Source: Streptomyces chryseus (lineage in GTDB: Bacteria; Actinomycetota; Actinomycetes; Streptomycetales; Streptomycetaceae). Taken from it: a stretch of DNA of 64,000 bases. This document shows, piece by piece, positions 1-7,872 of this stretch. Each line of letters begins with the position of its first letter. The stretch's first letter is position 1. The notes under the pieces were generated by a model. The model did not search any database, was not told where the DNA came from, and saw only the letters and a program-made list of their open reading frames with translations. Where the stretch lies: assembly GCF_014650755.1 (NCBI RefSeq), contig NZ_BMVO01000027.1, positions 1-64,000 on the forward strand. The letters run 5' to 3'. A program made the position numbers and the translations under genes.

Positions 1-325
1 TGATCAACCCGTCCACGGCGGAGAACTGCCCGGTGACACCGATCGCGGCACGCACCGCTTGCGGGTCGGTGGCGAGGTCGTGGCCCGCGACCTGGGCCTG
101 CCCGCCGTCCGCGCCGATGAGCGTGGAGAGGATCTTCACGACGGTGGTCTTGCCGGCGCCGTTCGGTCCGAGCAGCGCGAACACGGACCCGGCCGGGATG
201 CGCAGGTCGATGCCGTCGAGGACGGTCCTGTCGCCGTACGACTTGCGCAGACCGAGGGTGGAGACGGCGGCCGGCGACGCGTGACCGCCAGCCTGCCTTG
301 ATGTGGGCATGACAGAAGAAGGCAT
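1..325 (-). CDS. ABC transporter ATP-binding protein, DrrA-like (3' part outside window)
   Basis: The visible 108 residues are the N-terminal part of an ABC ATPase. The Walker A motif GPNGAGKTT lies at residues 53-61, followed by the Q-loop region TGQFSAVD near residue 100, which is typical of the daunorubicin-resistance (DrrA/CcmA) subfamily of drug or lipid exporters. The ATPase would energise a partner membrane permease expected just outside the window. The chosen ATG at 325 lies 66 bp downstream of the DUF4097 gene in the same direction, so the two are probably co-transcribed. The Walker B and signature motifs are not visible because the gene leaves the window, so substrate cannot be judged. 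Confidence 0.9.
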   Translation of the reverse strand, partial: MPSSVMPTSRQAGGHASPAAVSTLGLRKSYGDRTVLDGIDLRIPAGSVFALLGPNGAGKTTVVKILSTLIGADGGQAQVAGHDLATDPQAVRAAIGVTGQFSAVDGLI

Positions 326-391
326 GAGGCCCTCCCGTTCGAAGGCTGAAGTGGATGGGGTGTGGCTGAGTTGCGGCCGGTGCTTCTGAAG

Positions 392-1240
392 TCAGGCCTT
401 GGCGCGGCGGATGTCGATGTTGCCGTACCGGGTGCGGGCGCGGACCTTGACGGTGTCCTCGGTCTTCTCCGGGCTCTCGGACGCGGTGAGTGAGTTGCGC
501 ACCTGGCCGGAGCCGGAGCTGACGTCGAGCCAGGCGGCTGTGCCCTCGCGGACGCCGACCTCGATGGCGCCGTAGGAGGTCTCCAGCTGGGCCGTGCCGC
601 GGGCCACCTCGCCCACGCGCAGGGTGCCGTGGGCGGTGGTGGCGGTGACCGAGTCCTCGGCGCGCCGGATCTCGATGTCACCGTTCGCGCCGCTCACCCG
701 CAGTTCGCCGGTGGCGGCGCCGACGGTGGTGGTGCCGTGGGAGTTCTTGAGGACGGCGGGGCCGTCGACGAGGCCGACGCGCAGGCTGCCGGAGCTGGTC
801 GTGATCTCGGCCATGCCCTCGACCCGGTCCACGGTGATCGAGCCGTGCGACGCGGTCAGCTTCAACGGGCCGGTCGCATCGAGACGGACATCGCCGGAAG
901 AGGTCTTCACCCGAACCTCGCCGAGCCGGCCCTCCCCGAGCACCTGGGCCCAGGCGCCGGTCACGTCGATGCGCGAGCCAGTGGGCAGTTCGACTGTCAC
1001 GTCGACGGTGCCGGTGCGGCCGAGGCCGAACAGATTGCCCTTGGGTGTCCTGACGTTGAGTACGCCGCCCGTGCAGGTGACCTCGGTCTGGTCGGCCGCC
1101 CGTACGTCGTGGTCCTTCTTCGGGTCGCGGGGCTGCAGCTCGACGACGGTGTCGAGGCGGTCGTTCGCGGTGAACTGGATGGAACCGGCCTCGATGTGTG
1201 CGGTGACCGAGATCGGTTCGGGAGTGTCGAAAGAAGGCAT
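392..1240 (-). CDS. DUF4097 family beta-strand repeat protein
   Basis: This 282-residue protein is a run of short repeated beta-strand units such as TSSGDVRLD, ASHGSITVD, TSSGSLRVG and TTAHGTLRVG, the signature of DUF4097 (a right-handed beta-solenoid, function unknown). No signal peptide or membrane segment is visible, so it is predicted cytoplasmic. It lies between a ribbon-helix-helix protein and a DrrA-like ABC ATPase, all on the minus strand with short gaps, which suggests one operon. In this setting DUF4097 may sense or scaffold something for the transporter, but that is inference. Confidence 0.85.
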   Translation of the reverse strand: MPSFDTPEPISVTAHIEAGSIQFTANDRLDTVVELQPRDPKKDHDVRAADQTEVTCTGGVLNVRTPKGNLFGLGRTGTVDVTVELPTGSRIDVTGAWAQVLGEGRLGEVRVKTSSGDVRLDATGPLKLTASHGSITVDRVEGMAEITTSSGSLRVGLVDGPAVLKNSHGTTTVGAATGELRVSGANGDIEIRRAEDSVTATTAHGTLRVGEVARGTAQLETSYGAIEVGVREGTAAWLDVSSGSGQVRNSLTASESPEKTEDTVKVRARTRYGNIDIRRAKA

Positions 1241-1322
1241 GGCTGTCCCGTCCTCTTGGGTCTTCGGAGTGTCCCCGCTGGTGGGACGTGGTGTGGGTGA
1301 AGTGGTGGGGGTGGGGGCGCGG

Positions 1323-1841
1323 CTAGCGCACCCAGCCCGTGAAGCTCTGTCCGACGGTCTGGGACTTCTCCGGGGTGCGCGGGCGGGTGCCGCCGTCGAC
1401 CGCGGCCGACACGGCCCGTACCAGCCACGCGTTGACCGAAAGGCCCTCGCGACTCGCGGCTTCCTCGGCGCGTGCCTTGAGGTGGGCCGGCAGGCGCAGA
1501 TTGACGCGGGCGGTGCCTCCCTCGTCGCCGTCGGCGGGCGCCTGCCCCCTGAACGGTTCGACGGATACGGTCGGCTCTGAGGGAGCGCCCCTGTCGGTGG
1601 GCGGCGGCGTCACCACGAAGTCGGGGTCGAGCCCGCGCAGCCGTACGTCGACCGAACCGGGGGCGAGCTCGCGCGTGATCTCGTCCATCGCGGCGGAGAG
1701 CACGTTGAGCAGGGTCAGGCGGGTCGCCGACTCCAGCGGGGCGGTGAGCCTCTCGGCCAGCTCGCGGGCTTGGTCGCCGCCTGCTTCGGCGGCCACCGCC
1801 AGTTCGCGGCGGAGGTTGTCGACATAGGGGGTGAGATCCAT
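1323..1841 (-). CDS. Ribbon-helix-helix (HicB/Arc-like) DNA-binding protein
   Basis: Starting at the ATG at 1841 the protein has 172 residues. Residues about 110-150 (RVNLRLPAHLKARAEEAA, then GLSVNAWLVRAV) form a ribbon-helix-helix fold of the HicB antitoxin/Arc type. The N-terminal 100 residues are helical and may mediate dimerisation. It is the first gene of the presumed operon with DUF4097 and the ABC ATPase. No Shine-Dalgarno sequence precedes the start, and a promoter sits so that transcription would begin at the ATG (leaderless). Repeated TGGCRYCA boxes overlap this start and recur upstream, so the protein is probably autoregulatory. No HicA-type toxin gene adjoins it. Confidence 0.8.
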   Translation of the reverse strand: MDLTPYVDNLRRELAVAAEAGGDQARELAERLTAPLESATRLTLLNVLSAAMDEITRELAPGSVDVRLRGLDPDFVVTPPPTDRGAPSEPTVSVEPFRGQAPADGDEGGTARVNLRLPAHLKARAEEAASREGLSVNAWLVRAVSAAVDGGTRPRTPEKSQTVGQSFTGWVR

Positions 1842-1870
1842 GGCGTCATCATGGCACCATAATGGCTCCA
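1840..1870. promoter_or_regulatory. Operator cluster A: three phased ATGGCNYCA repeats
   Basis: ATGGCGTCA, ATGGCACCA and ATGGCTCCA start at 1840, 1851 and 1862, exactly 11 bp apart, so all lie on one face of the helix. The array overlaps the start codon and predicted core promoter of the ribbon-helix-helix gene. Tandem short half-sites with one-turn spacing are the usual binding mode of ribbon-helix-helix repressors. Confidence 0.6.
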
Positions 1871-1877
1871 CGTGCAA
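1848..1877 (-). promoter_or_regulatory. Candidate promoter of the ribbon-helix-helix operon (leaderless)
   Basis: On the minus strand TTGCAC (1877-1872) and CATGAT (1853-1848) are separated by 18 bp. Seven bases past the -10 hexamer is the A of the ATG at 1841. The repeat cluster at 1840-1870 covers the -10 and spacer, so bound repressor would block polymerase directly. Confidence 0.45.
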
Positions 1878-1999
1878 GCCCTGAGGCGGCACGTCCTGGC
1901 GGATGGTCGACTGGGCTGCGCTGACCTGCGAGAACGTGCTGGTGCTCGCCTGGGTGTAGGTGGCGCCATGCGATCCCGTGTGGGTGCGAGAACGCGGCG

Positions 2000-2039
2000 T
2001 GGCACCGGGTGGCACCGGATGGCGTCAAGTGACGCCATC
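2000..2039. promoter_or_regulatory. Operator cluster B: phased TGGCRYC boxes ending in a palindrome
   Basis: TGGCACC at 2000 and 2010 and TGGCGTCA at 2020 are 10 bp apart. The next copy, TGACGCCA at 2030, is inverted, so 2018-2039 is a perfect 10-bp inverted repeat with a 2-bp centre. These are the same boxes as in cluster A about 160 bp away, consistent with a distal operator and possible looping. The rest of 1842-2286 holds no convincing gene. Confidence 0.55.
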
Positions 2040-2286
2040 AAGGTGGTATGCCCCCTTCAGTGGTCCGCCGCTGAGCCGTGCCGCTCACTGGCGGCATGAC
2101 AGGTCCCGCCCGCAGGGCGGCCGGGACCGGGGCAGGGCCGCTGCGAGCGGGGCGGCGCGGCGGCAGTACCGCGCGTAGATCGCCGCAGTCACCGCGGTGA
2201 GTCGGGGCGGAGCCGCGAAGCGAGGCGCCGACTACGCCTGCGTCACGGCCCGGGCCCGACCATCGGTGGGCGTACTGCCGAGAAGG

Positions 2287-3537
2287 TCATCCGCCGCGCT
2301 TGAGCCGAACGACGACGGGGGCGCTGAAGGGATCGCCGGACTGGTTGACCTGGACGTGTCCGGCGCCCACCCATTCATCGGTGCCGGGCACCCGATGGAT
2401 CTCCTTCAGCCACAGCGACTGGTTCGAGCCCTTGCGGGCGCCGGTCTGCAGGGGCAATCGGTGACGCTTGATCTTCACGCACCGGCCGTCGTCGGTCATG
2501 TACCAATTGCCGTTGAGGAACAGTGCCTTGCCCTCCGAGCCGACCGGGGTCCGCCGCGCGCACCCGCCCGGAGCCGGCTCCTGCTCCACCCACTGCGAGC
2601 CGTCCCAACGCAGCCGGACGGACTGGTCGGCAGGTTCGTTCTCCACCTCGCCGTGGTTGAAGGTGTGGACGCCGTACGCACGCACCTCACCGGTGCCGAG
2701 TGCGATGACCTGGAGAAGGCCGGCGCTGGGCTCCGGCGGGAGCGGCTTCTCGAAGCGTGCCTGCGGAGTCCTCACCGACTTCCAGGACGTACCGTCCCAG
2801 TGCGTCGAGGCGGGCTGGCTGTACGACTGGTCGTCGCCCAGCTCGGTGCCCGGCCCGGTCGAGCGGCGGCCCACCGCCCAGACGTCTCCCGGTCCCACCA
2901 CCGCGAGGTCGGAGGTGTCGTACGGCAGCCGGGTCGAGGTCCAGCGGGTGCCGTCCCAGTGCTCAGCGGTTCTCTCGCCGCTTTGCGCCCAGATGTCGTT
3001 CGGGCCCGCCGCCTCGAAGTCCCCCGGATTACCCGGCGGGGGGTTCGGTACCGCGGACCAGCGGGTGCCGTCCCACTGTGCCCAGCGGTTCGCGGCGGTG
3101 GCGTCTTCAGCGGTCCGCGGTCGCAGCCACAGCGCTTCCTCGCCTATCTCTTCGAGCAACGGCGGGTGGAGTCCGGCGCCGAGAGCTTCGGGAAGGGGCT
3201 CGCGCTTCCACTGCGTACCGTCGTAGTGCAGCAGGTGGGCGGCGTTGCGGTCACCGTCGAACCGGGTCCCGACCGCCCAGATGTCATCGCTGGCCAGGAC
3301 GGCGATATCGGTGAGCTCTCCGTTGACGCCCGCGATGTGCTCGAACTCCCATGTGAGGGAGCCCTTGGAGGCTCTTGGCGCGGCGTTCTTGCCGCCGGAG
3401 TCCGCCGCCTCGGCAGAGCCCGAGGCCCGGGAGCCGGTGGCATCGGAACCCGTGCCGCACGACGCGGCCGTGAGCACAGAGGCCAGCACGGCGACGGCCA
3501 CCATCCCCCTGTGCCGGATTCCCTTGGCAGCGCGCAT
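2287..3537 (-). CDS. Secreted lipoprotein with beta-propeller-like WD repeats of unknown function
   Basis: The ATG at 3537 has a strong GGGGGAG ribosome site and gives 416 residues. Residues 1-27 form a lipoprotein signal (hydrophobic VAVAVLASVLTAAS before Cys27). The mature part repeats blocks of the type DIWAVG and HWDGTRWTS, which resemble blades of a beta-propeller and are common in exported actinobacterial proteins of unknown role. It should sit on the outer face of the membrane. An upstream extension is possible in frame but would bury the signal peptide, so I reject it. Confidence 0.75.
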   Translation of the reverse strand: MRAAKGIRHRGMVAVAVLASVLTAASCGTGSDATGSRASGSAEAADSGGKNAAPRASKGSLTWEFEHIAGVNGELTDIAVLASDDIWAVGTRFDGDRNAAHLLHYDGTQWKREPLPEALGAGLHPPLLEEIGEEALWLRPRTAEDATAANRWAQWDGTRWSAVPNPPPGNPGDFEAAGPNDIWAQSGERTAEHWDGTRWTSTRLPYDTSDLAVVGPGDVWAVGRRSTGPGTELGDDQSYSQPASTHWDGTSWKSVRTPQARFEKPLPPEPSAGLLQVIALGTGEVRAYGVHTFNHGEVENEPADQSVRLRWDGSQWVEQEPAPGGCARRTPVGSEGKALFLNGNWYMTDDGRCVKIKRHRLPLQTGARKGSNQSLWLKEIHRVPGTDEWVGAGHVQVNQSGDPFSAPVVVRLKRGG

Positions 3538-3691
3538 GGTTGCTCCCCCTTGTCGCTCCTTCTGGGAGCGGTTCTCAGCGTGCGGCAGCGTACCTCCTGC
3601 TCGCCCGGCTCTCGGCGGAGGTGGACAACGGAATGCACTCCGGCGAGGGCAGCCCTCTCGCCTCAGTCGCGTCGTCCATGGCTCATGTCGT

Positions 3692-4075
3692 TCACACCTC
3701 CGGCGCACTCGGCGCGCGTGGTCGGCAGATCCCCGCGAATCGCCTGGACGCCGTCCGCTCGCCGCGGGTGAACTCGCCGCCGGTGAACGCGTCTACCACG
3801 AGTAGGACCAGCAGGGCCATGCCGCTGAGCGAGCAGAAGAGGAGGAACGAGCCGAGCACCGAGTTCAGGAGGCGCAGATGCGGTGCCTGTGGCAGCAGCG
3901 CGTCCGCCGGATCGCGCGGGTCGTGGTTGACCGTGACGTACGGGCCGTCCTCGCCGCGCAAGAGGCCCCGGTGCGTGCCCGTGTCGTCCATGTACACGTG
4001 CGCGCCCGGCGGCGCGGCCGCCGTGGCGGTCACGGTGATCCCGTGGCGGCGCAGCCACCGCCGCATCGTGTACAC
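3692..4075 (-). CDS. Small membrane protein of unknown function
   Basis: A GTG at 4075 follows GGAG by 5 bases and starts 15 bp after the anti-sigma gene stop, giving 127 residues; an ATG at 4066 is the alternative. A hydrophobic stretch around LLNSVLGSFLLFCSLSGMAL continues into VLLVVDAF and makes one or two membrane segments, preceded by a roughly 65-residue soluble part. I do not recognise the family. Its position directly after the zinc-finger anti-sigma gene suggests it belongs to that operon. Confidence 0.6.
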   Translation of the reverse strand: MYTMRRWLRRHGITVTATAAAPPGAHVYMDDTGTHRGLLRGEDGPYVTVNHDPRDPADALLPQAPHLRLLNSVLGSFLLFCSLSGMALLVLLVVDAFTGGEFTRGERTASRRFAGICRPRAPSAPEV

Positions 4076-4089
4076 CCCGACTCCGAGGC

Positions 4090-4509
4090 TCAGTCGCTGC
4101 GGCCGGACCGTCGTGATCGGACGCGTCTTGTCCACCACACAGCGGTTCCGACGAGCAGGCCGAGCGCGAGGTGGTGTGTCGGGTTGCCTGGTGTGCGGGA
4201 GCGGTCGGCGCGGTGTTCGTCGGCCGCCTCGGCGCGGTGGTGGGGGAGTACGCCAGCGGCCGGTGGCGGAGCCGGTTCCCTGGTCCGGCACAACTCATGT
4301 GTGATGTGCTGCCACACCCGTTCCGGGGGCGCGGTTGGCAGATCCGACGCCTCTACGGTGCGTGCGGCGACCACGACACGCCTCGTCCGGTTCAGCTCGT
4401 CCCTGCAACGGTCGCATACGGCGATGTGCCGCAGAGCGCCGGCGTCGTCGCTCGAAGCGTCGTTGCCCAGTGCCAGTCGCATCAGGTGCGTGGGCTCGAC
4501 GTGTGCCAC
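4090..4509 (-). CDS. Zinc-finger (zf-HC2) anti-sigma factor
   Basis: The GTG at 4509 is placed by a GGAGG 5 bases upstream and gives 139 residues. Residues 28-35 carry the His-x3-Cys-x2-Cys signature of ZAS-type anti-sigma factors (HIAVCDRC), followed by helices that would clamp an ECF sigma factor. A single membrane segment lies at about residues 114-126 (LALGLLVGTAVWW), with a short basic tail. The likely partner is the ECF sigma factor at 6023-6631, two genes upstream. A sigma/anti-sigma pair split by secreted proteins is less common than direct adjacency. Confidence 0.75.
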   Translation of the reverse strand: MAHVEPTHLMRLALGNDASSDDAGALRHIAVCDRCRDELNRTRRVVVAARTVEASDLPTAPPERVWQHITHELCRTREPAPPPAAGVLPHHRAEAADEHRADRSRTPGNPTHHLALGLLVGTAVWWTRRVRSRRSGRSD

Positions 4510-4603
4510 CGTACCCTCCAGTTTCTCGGGCTCCGTCGCTGTCTCGCCGTACCGGTTCCGGGTGATGTCCGCGCGCGGTTGCGCCCGGCGTGCTCGCCGG
4601 GTC

Positions 4604-5032
4604 TCAGGCCGGCCAGGGCTCCGCCGTGACGACCAGGTTGGCCAAGTAGCCACCCTCTTCGGGGACGAACGGGGGCGCGCAGGTGATGAGTGTGAGAGCC
4701 GGGGGGCCGGTCCGGCGGAACGTCGAGGACGGAAGGCCGACCTTCGCGACCGTCGAACGCGACACCACGCGATAGACCGCCGGCTCGGCGCCGGCGCGCC
4801 GTACTTCGACCCGGGCTCTTGGCCGTACGTCGTAGAGTGCGGCGAACTCGCCGGGGGCGCCGGTGTCGCCGTCCACGTGCCCCACGAGTACGGCCGACCC
4901 TTGGGGGCCGCCGGGCGCCGGTCCGAAGCGGTACCACCCGGCGACGGCGGGATCCGCGGGGACGGCCATGGCGCCCTGCCCGGTGACGCCCACCGGCCGG
5001 ACCGGTGCGTCGAGGCCCACGTCGCGTGTCAC
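4604..5032 (-). CDS. Class F sortase domain (lacks its own membrane anchor in this frame)
   Basis: The 142 residues from the GTG at 5032 match the catalytic core of actinobacterial class F sortases: AGWYRFG, the catalytic His in VLVGHVDG, the catalytic Cys in LTLITCAP, and the end GYLANLVVTAEP. Sortases join or cut proteins at the cell wall. The usual N-terminal signal/anchor is missing from this frame, where a stop lies about 100 bp upstream. Sortase-like residues (PQRVV) extend just past the GTG, right where the DUF4397 frame arrives from upstream. One base fewer in the five-base run at 5041-5045 would join both into a single protein. Confidence 0.75.
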   Translation of the reverse strand: MTRDVGLDAPVRPVGVTGQGAMAVPADPAVAGWYRFGPAPGGPQGSAVLVGHVDGDTGAPGEFAALYDVRPRARVEVRRAGAEPAVYRVVSRSTVAKVGLPSSTFRRTGPPALTLITCAPPFVPEEGGYLANLVVTAEPWPA

Positions 5033-5039
5033 AACGCGC

Positions 5040-5930
5040 TGGGGGAGTGACGCGTGCTGTGCGACGTCCGGGTCCCGCCACGGTCGTGGCCCGGTGGCGC
5101 CACACGTTGATCCGGCGTGCGACCAGGACGCCTGTCACTGTCACCGTCCCGGCCACGGCCGTCCGGGCCAGCCACTGGTCGGAGGAGTTCGAGGTGACCG
5201 CGGCGCCGCCGGCGCCCGCGTTGACGGCGTTCGGCGCGGACTGCATGCCGCTGAACGGCTGGGTGGCCAGCGCGAGGTTCTTGTCCTGGGCGCTGCCCCA
5301 GGCGTAGACGACGTTGCTGGTGCCCTCCTTGAGGTTCAGGTCGGCCGGGCCGATCGCCACGGTGTTCGTGCCGGCGAGCACTACGTCGGCCGAGACGGTG
5401 CCGGTGTCGACCGTGGTGGTGGCCTCTTTCGGATTCTCGAGGTCCTTGAAGACCGGCTGGCCGCCTGCTCGGACATCCACGGCCGGTGCGGCACCGACGT
5501 GACGCACCGTCAGCCGCGCCTTGCCTGCGTCGATTTTCGAGACGTCGTTGACGAAAGCCGTCAGCTGGGGCTTGCCGTCGGCGGAGAGGTGGGCGGCGAT
5601 GGTGGCGTTCGCCCCAGCGGGAACCTCGATCGTCTTCTCGATGGCAGGGGTGCCGTCGGGGCCCTTGCCGGCTGCGAAGACCTGGATGTCGTAGGTGCCG
5701 GCGTCGAGGGACTGCGGGGCGGTCACGGCGCCCGGCTTGAAGTCGCCGAGCAGCTCGTCTCCGTTGGCGTAGACATCGACGACAAGCCCGGGAACGCCAT
5801 GGAAGACGGGCACCATGGCCTTGTCGTCCTGCCCGGCGGCGGGGGCCGCCATGGCGGGCGCGGTGACACCGAGGGCCAAAGCGCACGCGCCTGCCGAGGC
5901 GGCGAGGGTGAGGGGGGTCCGGGAGTTCAT
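5040..5930 (-). CDS. DUF4397 domain secreted protein, out of frame with the downstream sortase
   Basis: The ATG at 5930 lies 9 bases after GAAGGG. The signal peptide (LTLAASAGACALALG to AMAAPA) is followed by a DUF4397 domain with VPVFHGVPGLVVDVYANGD and a second repeat near RLTVRHVGAAPAVDVRAGG. A hydrophobic segment (AVAGTVTVTGVLV) lies near residue 270. Coding character ends about 5040, although the frame stays open to 4482 on the antisense of other genes. DUF4397 proteins are exported and often sit beside class F sortases. Here the membrane segment could serve as anchor for a DUF4397-sortase fusion if the frame were restored. Confidence 0.75.
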
Positions 5931-6022
5931 GAGGACCATCCCTTCGGTGAGGTTTCCACCGGATGCGGAGGCTCGTCCCTGTTTCGCGCGCGGGCGCCGG
6001 CGTGGAGGCACGACGCCGGTCT

Positions 6023-6631
6023 TTACGCGGCGGTTTCGTCGACGAGGCCCTGTTCCATCGCCTGGCGCAGCCGGTGCAGGCCGCGTCGGGCGTGGCTCTT
6101 GACGGTGCCCAGGGGCATCCCGGTGCGCTCGGCGATCTGGGCTTGGCTCAGGTCCTCGTAGAAGGCCATGCACAGCACCGCGCGCTGGTGACGCGGCAGC
6201 CGGGACAGCGCGTCGACCAGAAGCACCCGGTCCAGGATGTCGTCCGGCGCCCCTTCGTCGTAGCGCCGCGCGTCGGCGTCGTGGGCCGCCGAGGCGATCA
6301 GCGTCAGACGCCTCGTCCTGGCTGCCAGTGCGTCGATGATCTTGCGGCGCGTGATGCCGACGAGCCAGGCGCCGAGCGGGCCACGCTCCGGCCGGTAGCC
6401 GTCCCGCCCGCGCCACGCGCCGATGAACACCTGCTGCGTCACGTCCTCGGCCTCGTGGGTGTCGCCGAGCGAGCGGGTGGCCATGGTGTGCACGAGCGCG
6501 CCCCAACGCCGGTAGACGGCCGCGAACGCGGCCTCGTCCGCGGCGCACAGGCCACGAGCCAGTTCGTCCTCGTACAACGTTTCCTTCGCGGCCGGAGAGC
6601 GGACACCGGTGAAGGGCGTGATCGTGCTCAT
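6023..6631 (-). CDS. ECF-type RNA polymerase sigma factor
   Basis: The ATG at 6631 follows AGGAGG by 9 bases and gives 202 residues. Region 2 includes FAAVYRRWGALVHTMATRSL, DTHEAEDVTQQVFIGAW and LGAWLVGITRRKIIDALA. Region 4 includes LPRHQRAVLCMAFYEDLSQ and GMPLGTVKSHARRGLHRL. It recruits RNA polymerase to its own promoter class. The order sigma / DUF4397 / sortase / anti-sigma, with a MerR-type gene reading away on the other side, resembles the litS region of S. coelicolor, where an ECF sigma drives light-induced carotenoid genes. That equivalence is inference from layout, and no carotenoid gene is in the window. Confidence 0.85.
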   Translation of the reverse strand: MSTITPFTGVRSPAAKETLYEDELARGLCAADEAAFAAVYRRWGALVHTMATRSLGDTHEAEDVTQQVFIGAWRGRDGYRPERGPLGAWLVGITRRKIIDALAARTRRLTLIASAAHDADARRYDEGAPDDILDRVLLVDALSRLPRHQRAVLCMAFYEDLSQAQIAERTGMPLGTVKSHARRGLHRLRQAMEQGLVDETAA

Positions 6632-6750
6632 GGCCTTGTTCCTCCTGCCGTGCGTCCTGTTCGGGGGGCGGACGGCCGCCCGCCGTGCCGGTCCTGCCGG
6701 TCCCTGCGGCGCGGTGACCGAGCGCCCGCAGACCAGTCTTGTGAGGAGAA

Positions 6751-6784
6751 ACGACGCACACAACATGCGTCGGTTGTGCGTCGT
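6751..6784. promoter_or_regulatory. Imperfect inverted repeat between the sigma gene and the MerR-type pseudogene
   Basis: ACGACGCACACAAC (6751-6764) pairs with GTTGTGCGTCGT (6773-6784), with a two-base bulge. It lies in the 164-bp divergent region between the ECF sigma gene and the LitR-like pseudogene, 12 bp before the latter's GTG. That is where an autoregulatory MerR/LitR operator would be expected. No binding consensus is claimed. Confidence 0.4.
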
Positions 6785-6795
6785 ACGGTGGGAGT

Positions 6796-7330
6796 GTGAG
6801 CAGCGACGACAGCGGCGACGGGGGCGGACCGCGTGGCGGCGGGCTCACCACCGGATGAGATGGCGAGGCGTCTGAGGGTGGCCCCCACCACGGTCCGTTC
6901 GGGGGACCGGCGCTATGGCCTGGGCCCCGACGCCCAGACCGGCGGCCGGCGCCGCCGCTGGACCGCCGGGGACGTGGCGCGGCTGGAGCGGATGTGTGCC
7001 TTGACGGCGGCCGGGCTGCCCCCCGCCGAGGCCGCCCCGCCTGGCGCGCGACGGGGTGGGCCCGGATGCGCCTCCGCCGCAGGTGGACACCGCTCGGGCC
7101 TCGCGGCCGACGGCCCGACGCGGCGCCGGTCTCGGGCTGGGGGACGCGCGCCTGGAGTGCAGGGGCGTCGCTCGTGCGGCCAATGGGGGGGCGTGGTGCT
7201 CGGAGGAAGCCGGTCGTTCTGACGCTCGGCCCCGGCTGGGCCGGTCAGACCGTACTGGGGCTGCCGCATCCCCCCCCGGGCCGGCGCAGGCCGTCACGGC
7301 TGTGGAGTCGGCTGTGCGCGGGTGAGGCCT
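6796..7330 (+). pseudogene. Decayed MerR-family (LitR/CarH-like) regulator
   Basis: From the GTG at 6796 the reading SSDDSGDGGGPRGGGLTTG runs into a stop. One base over, the reading resumes as EMARRLRVAPTTVR, then DRRYGLGP, WTAGDVARLERMC and ALTAAGLPPAEAA, a MerR winged helix of the cobalamin-binding LitR/CarH class. The usual Trp of the SWDRRYG motif is Gly here. Further indels move the rest into another frame (GPDAPPPQVDTARASR, GDARLECRGVARAA) before coding character fades near 7330. LitR proteins are B12-dependent light-sensing regulators. This copy cannot make a full protein as read. The decayed stretch 7331-7618 shows no recognisable gene. Confidence 0.7.
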
Positions 7331-7618
7331 TGCCGCGGTACGGCGCCGGCCCGAGCGGCTGGCGGCAGGTCGCCGTGGACACCGTCGGGTACCGCCCGCG
7401 ATGGAGCCGCCGTGGCCGCTGGACCGTACGACGTGCTTCACCGCCGGCAGGTACGTCTGCGGGGGCCCCGCACGACCCGTTCCGTCCGCGCGCGGGCGGC
7501 CCGGGAGGAGCTGAGCGACCTGGGCACGCGGCTGACTCCGGTTCCGCCGTGTCCGGCGCATCGAGTCGACAGTACGGAAAGCCGGGCAGCCGGCCTGCCC
7601 CTGCGAACGGATCGAGAC

Positions 7619-7872
7619 ATGGACATCAACGGCGCGCGCGTGCTGGTGGCCGACGCCACCGGCGTGCTCGGTGGCGCCCATCACCGCCGAACTCACTCGC
7701 CGGGGAGCACGCCCGGCGCTGGCCGGACGCGACACGACCGGGCTCGCCCGGGCGGCCCGAGCGTATGCGGGTGCTCCGACCCTCCTGTTCGACGCGTACG
7801 ACACCACGTCCTGCGCGCGTGCGGTGCACGGCGCAGCGGCTGCCCTGGGCGGGCTGGACGCCGTGGTGACGG
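7619..7872 (+). pseudogene. N-terminal stump of a short-chain dehydrogenase (LitQ-like position)
   Basis: The ATG at 7619 starts MDINGARVLVADATGVLGG, an NAD(P)-binding Rossmann motif (normally TGxxGxxG, here degenerate). After a one-base shift it continues as ITAELTRRGARPALAGRDTT and AVHGAAAALGGLDAVVTA, then stops matching. Family members usually exceed 200 residues, so only about 85 remain. The coding match ends at 7872, where a truncated DUF4383 gene begins, marking a deletion junction. An oxidoreductase gene after litR matches the litRQ arrangement described in S. coelicolor, as far as I recall it. Confidence 0.6.

Noticed and set aside
1323..1841. A HicAB toxin-antitoxin system
   Set aside because: The DNA-binding domain is HicB/Arc-like but no HicA-type toxin frame exists on either side; the neighbours are DUF4097 and an ABC ATPase.
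2197..3771. A 524-codon plus-strand open frame opposite the propeller-like lipoprotein
   Set aside because: No domain or ribosome site; the minus strand encodes a lipoprotein with signal peptide and repeats.
4482..6851. A 789-codon open frame on the minus strand across sigma, DUF4397 and sortase
   Set aside because: Only its middle part (the DUF4397 protein, 5930 to about 5040) has coding character; the ends are antisense or out-of-frame shadows of the sigma and sortase genes in GC-rich DNA.
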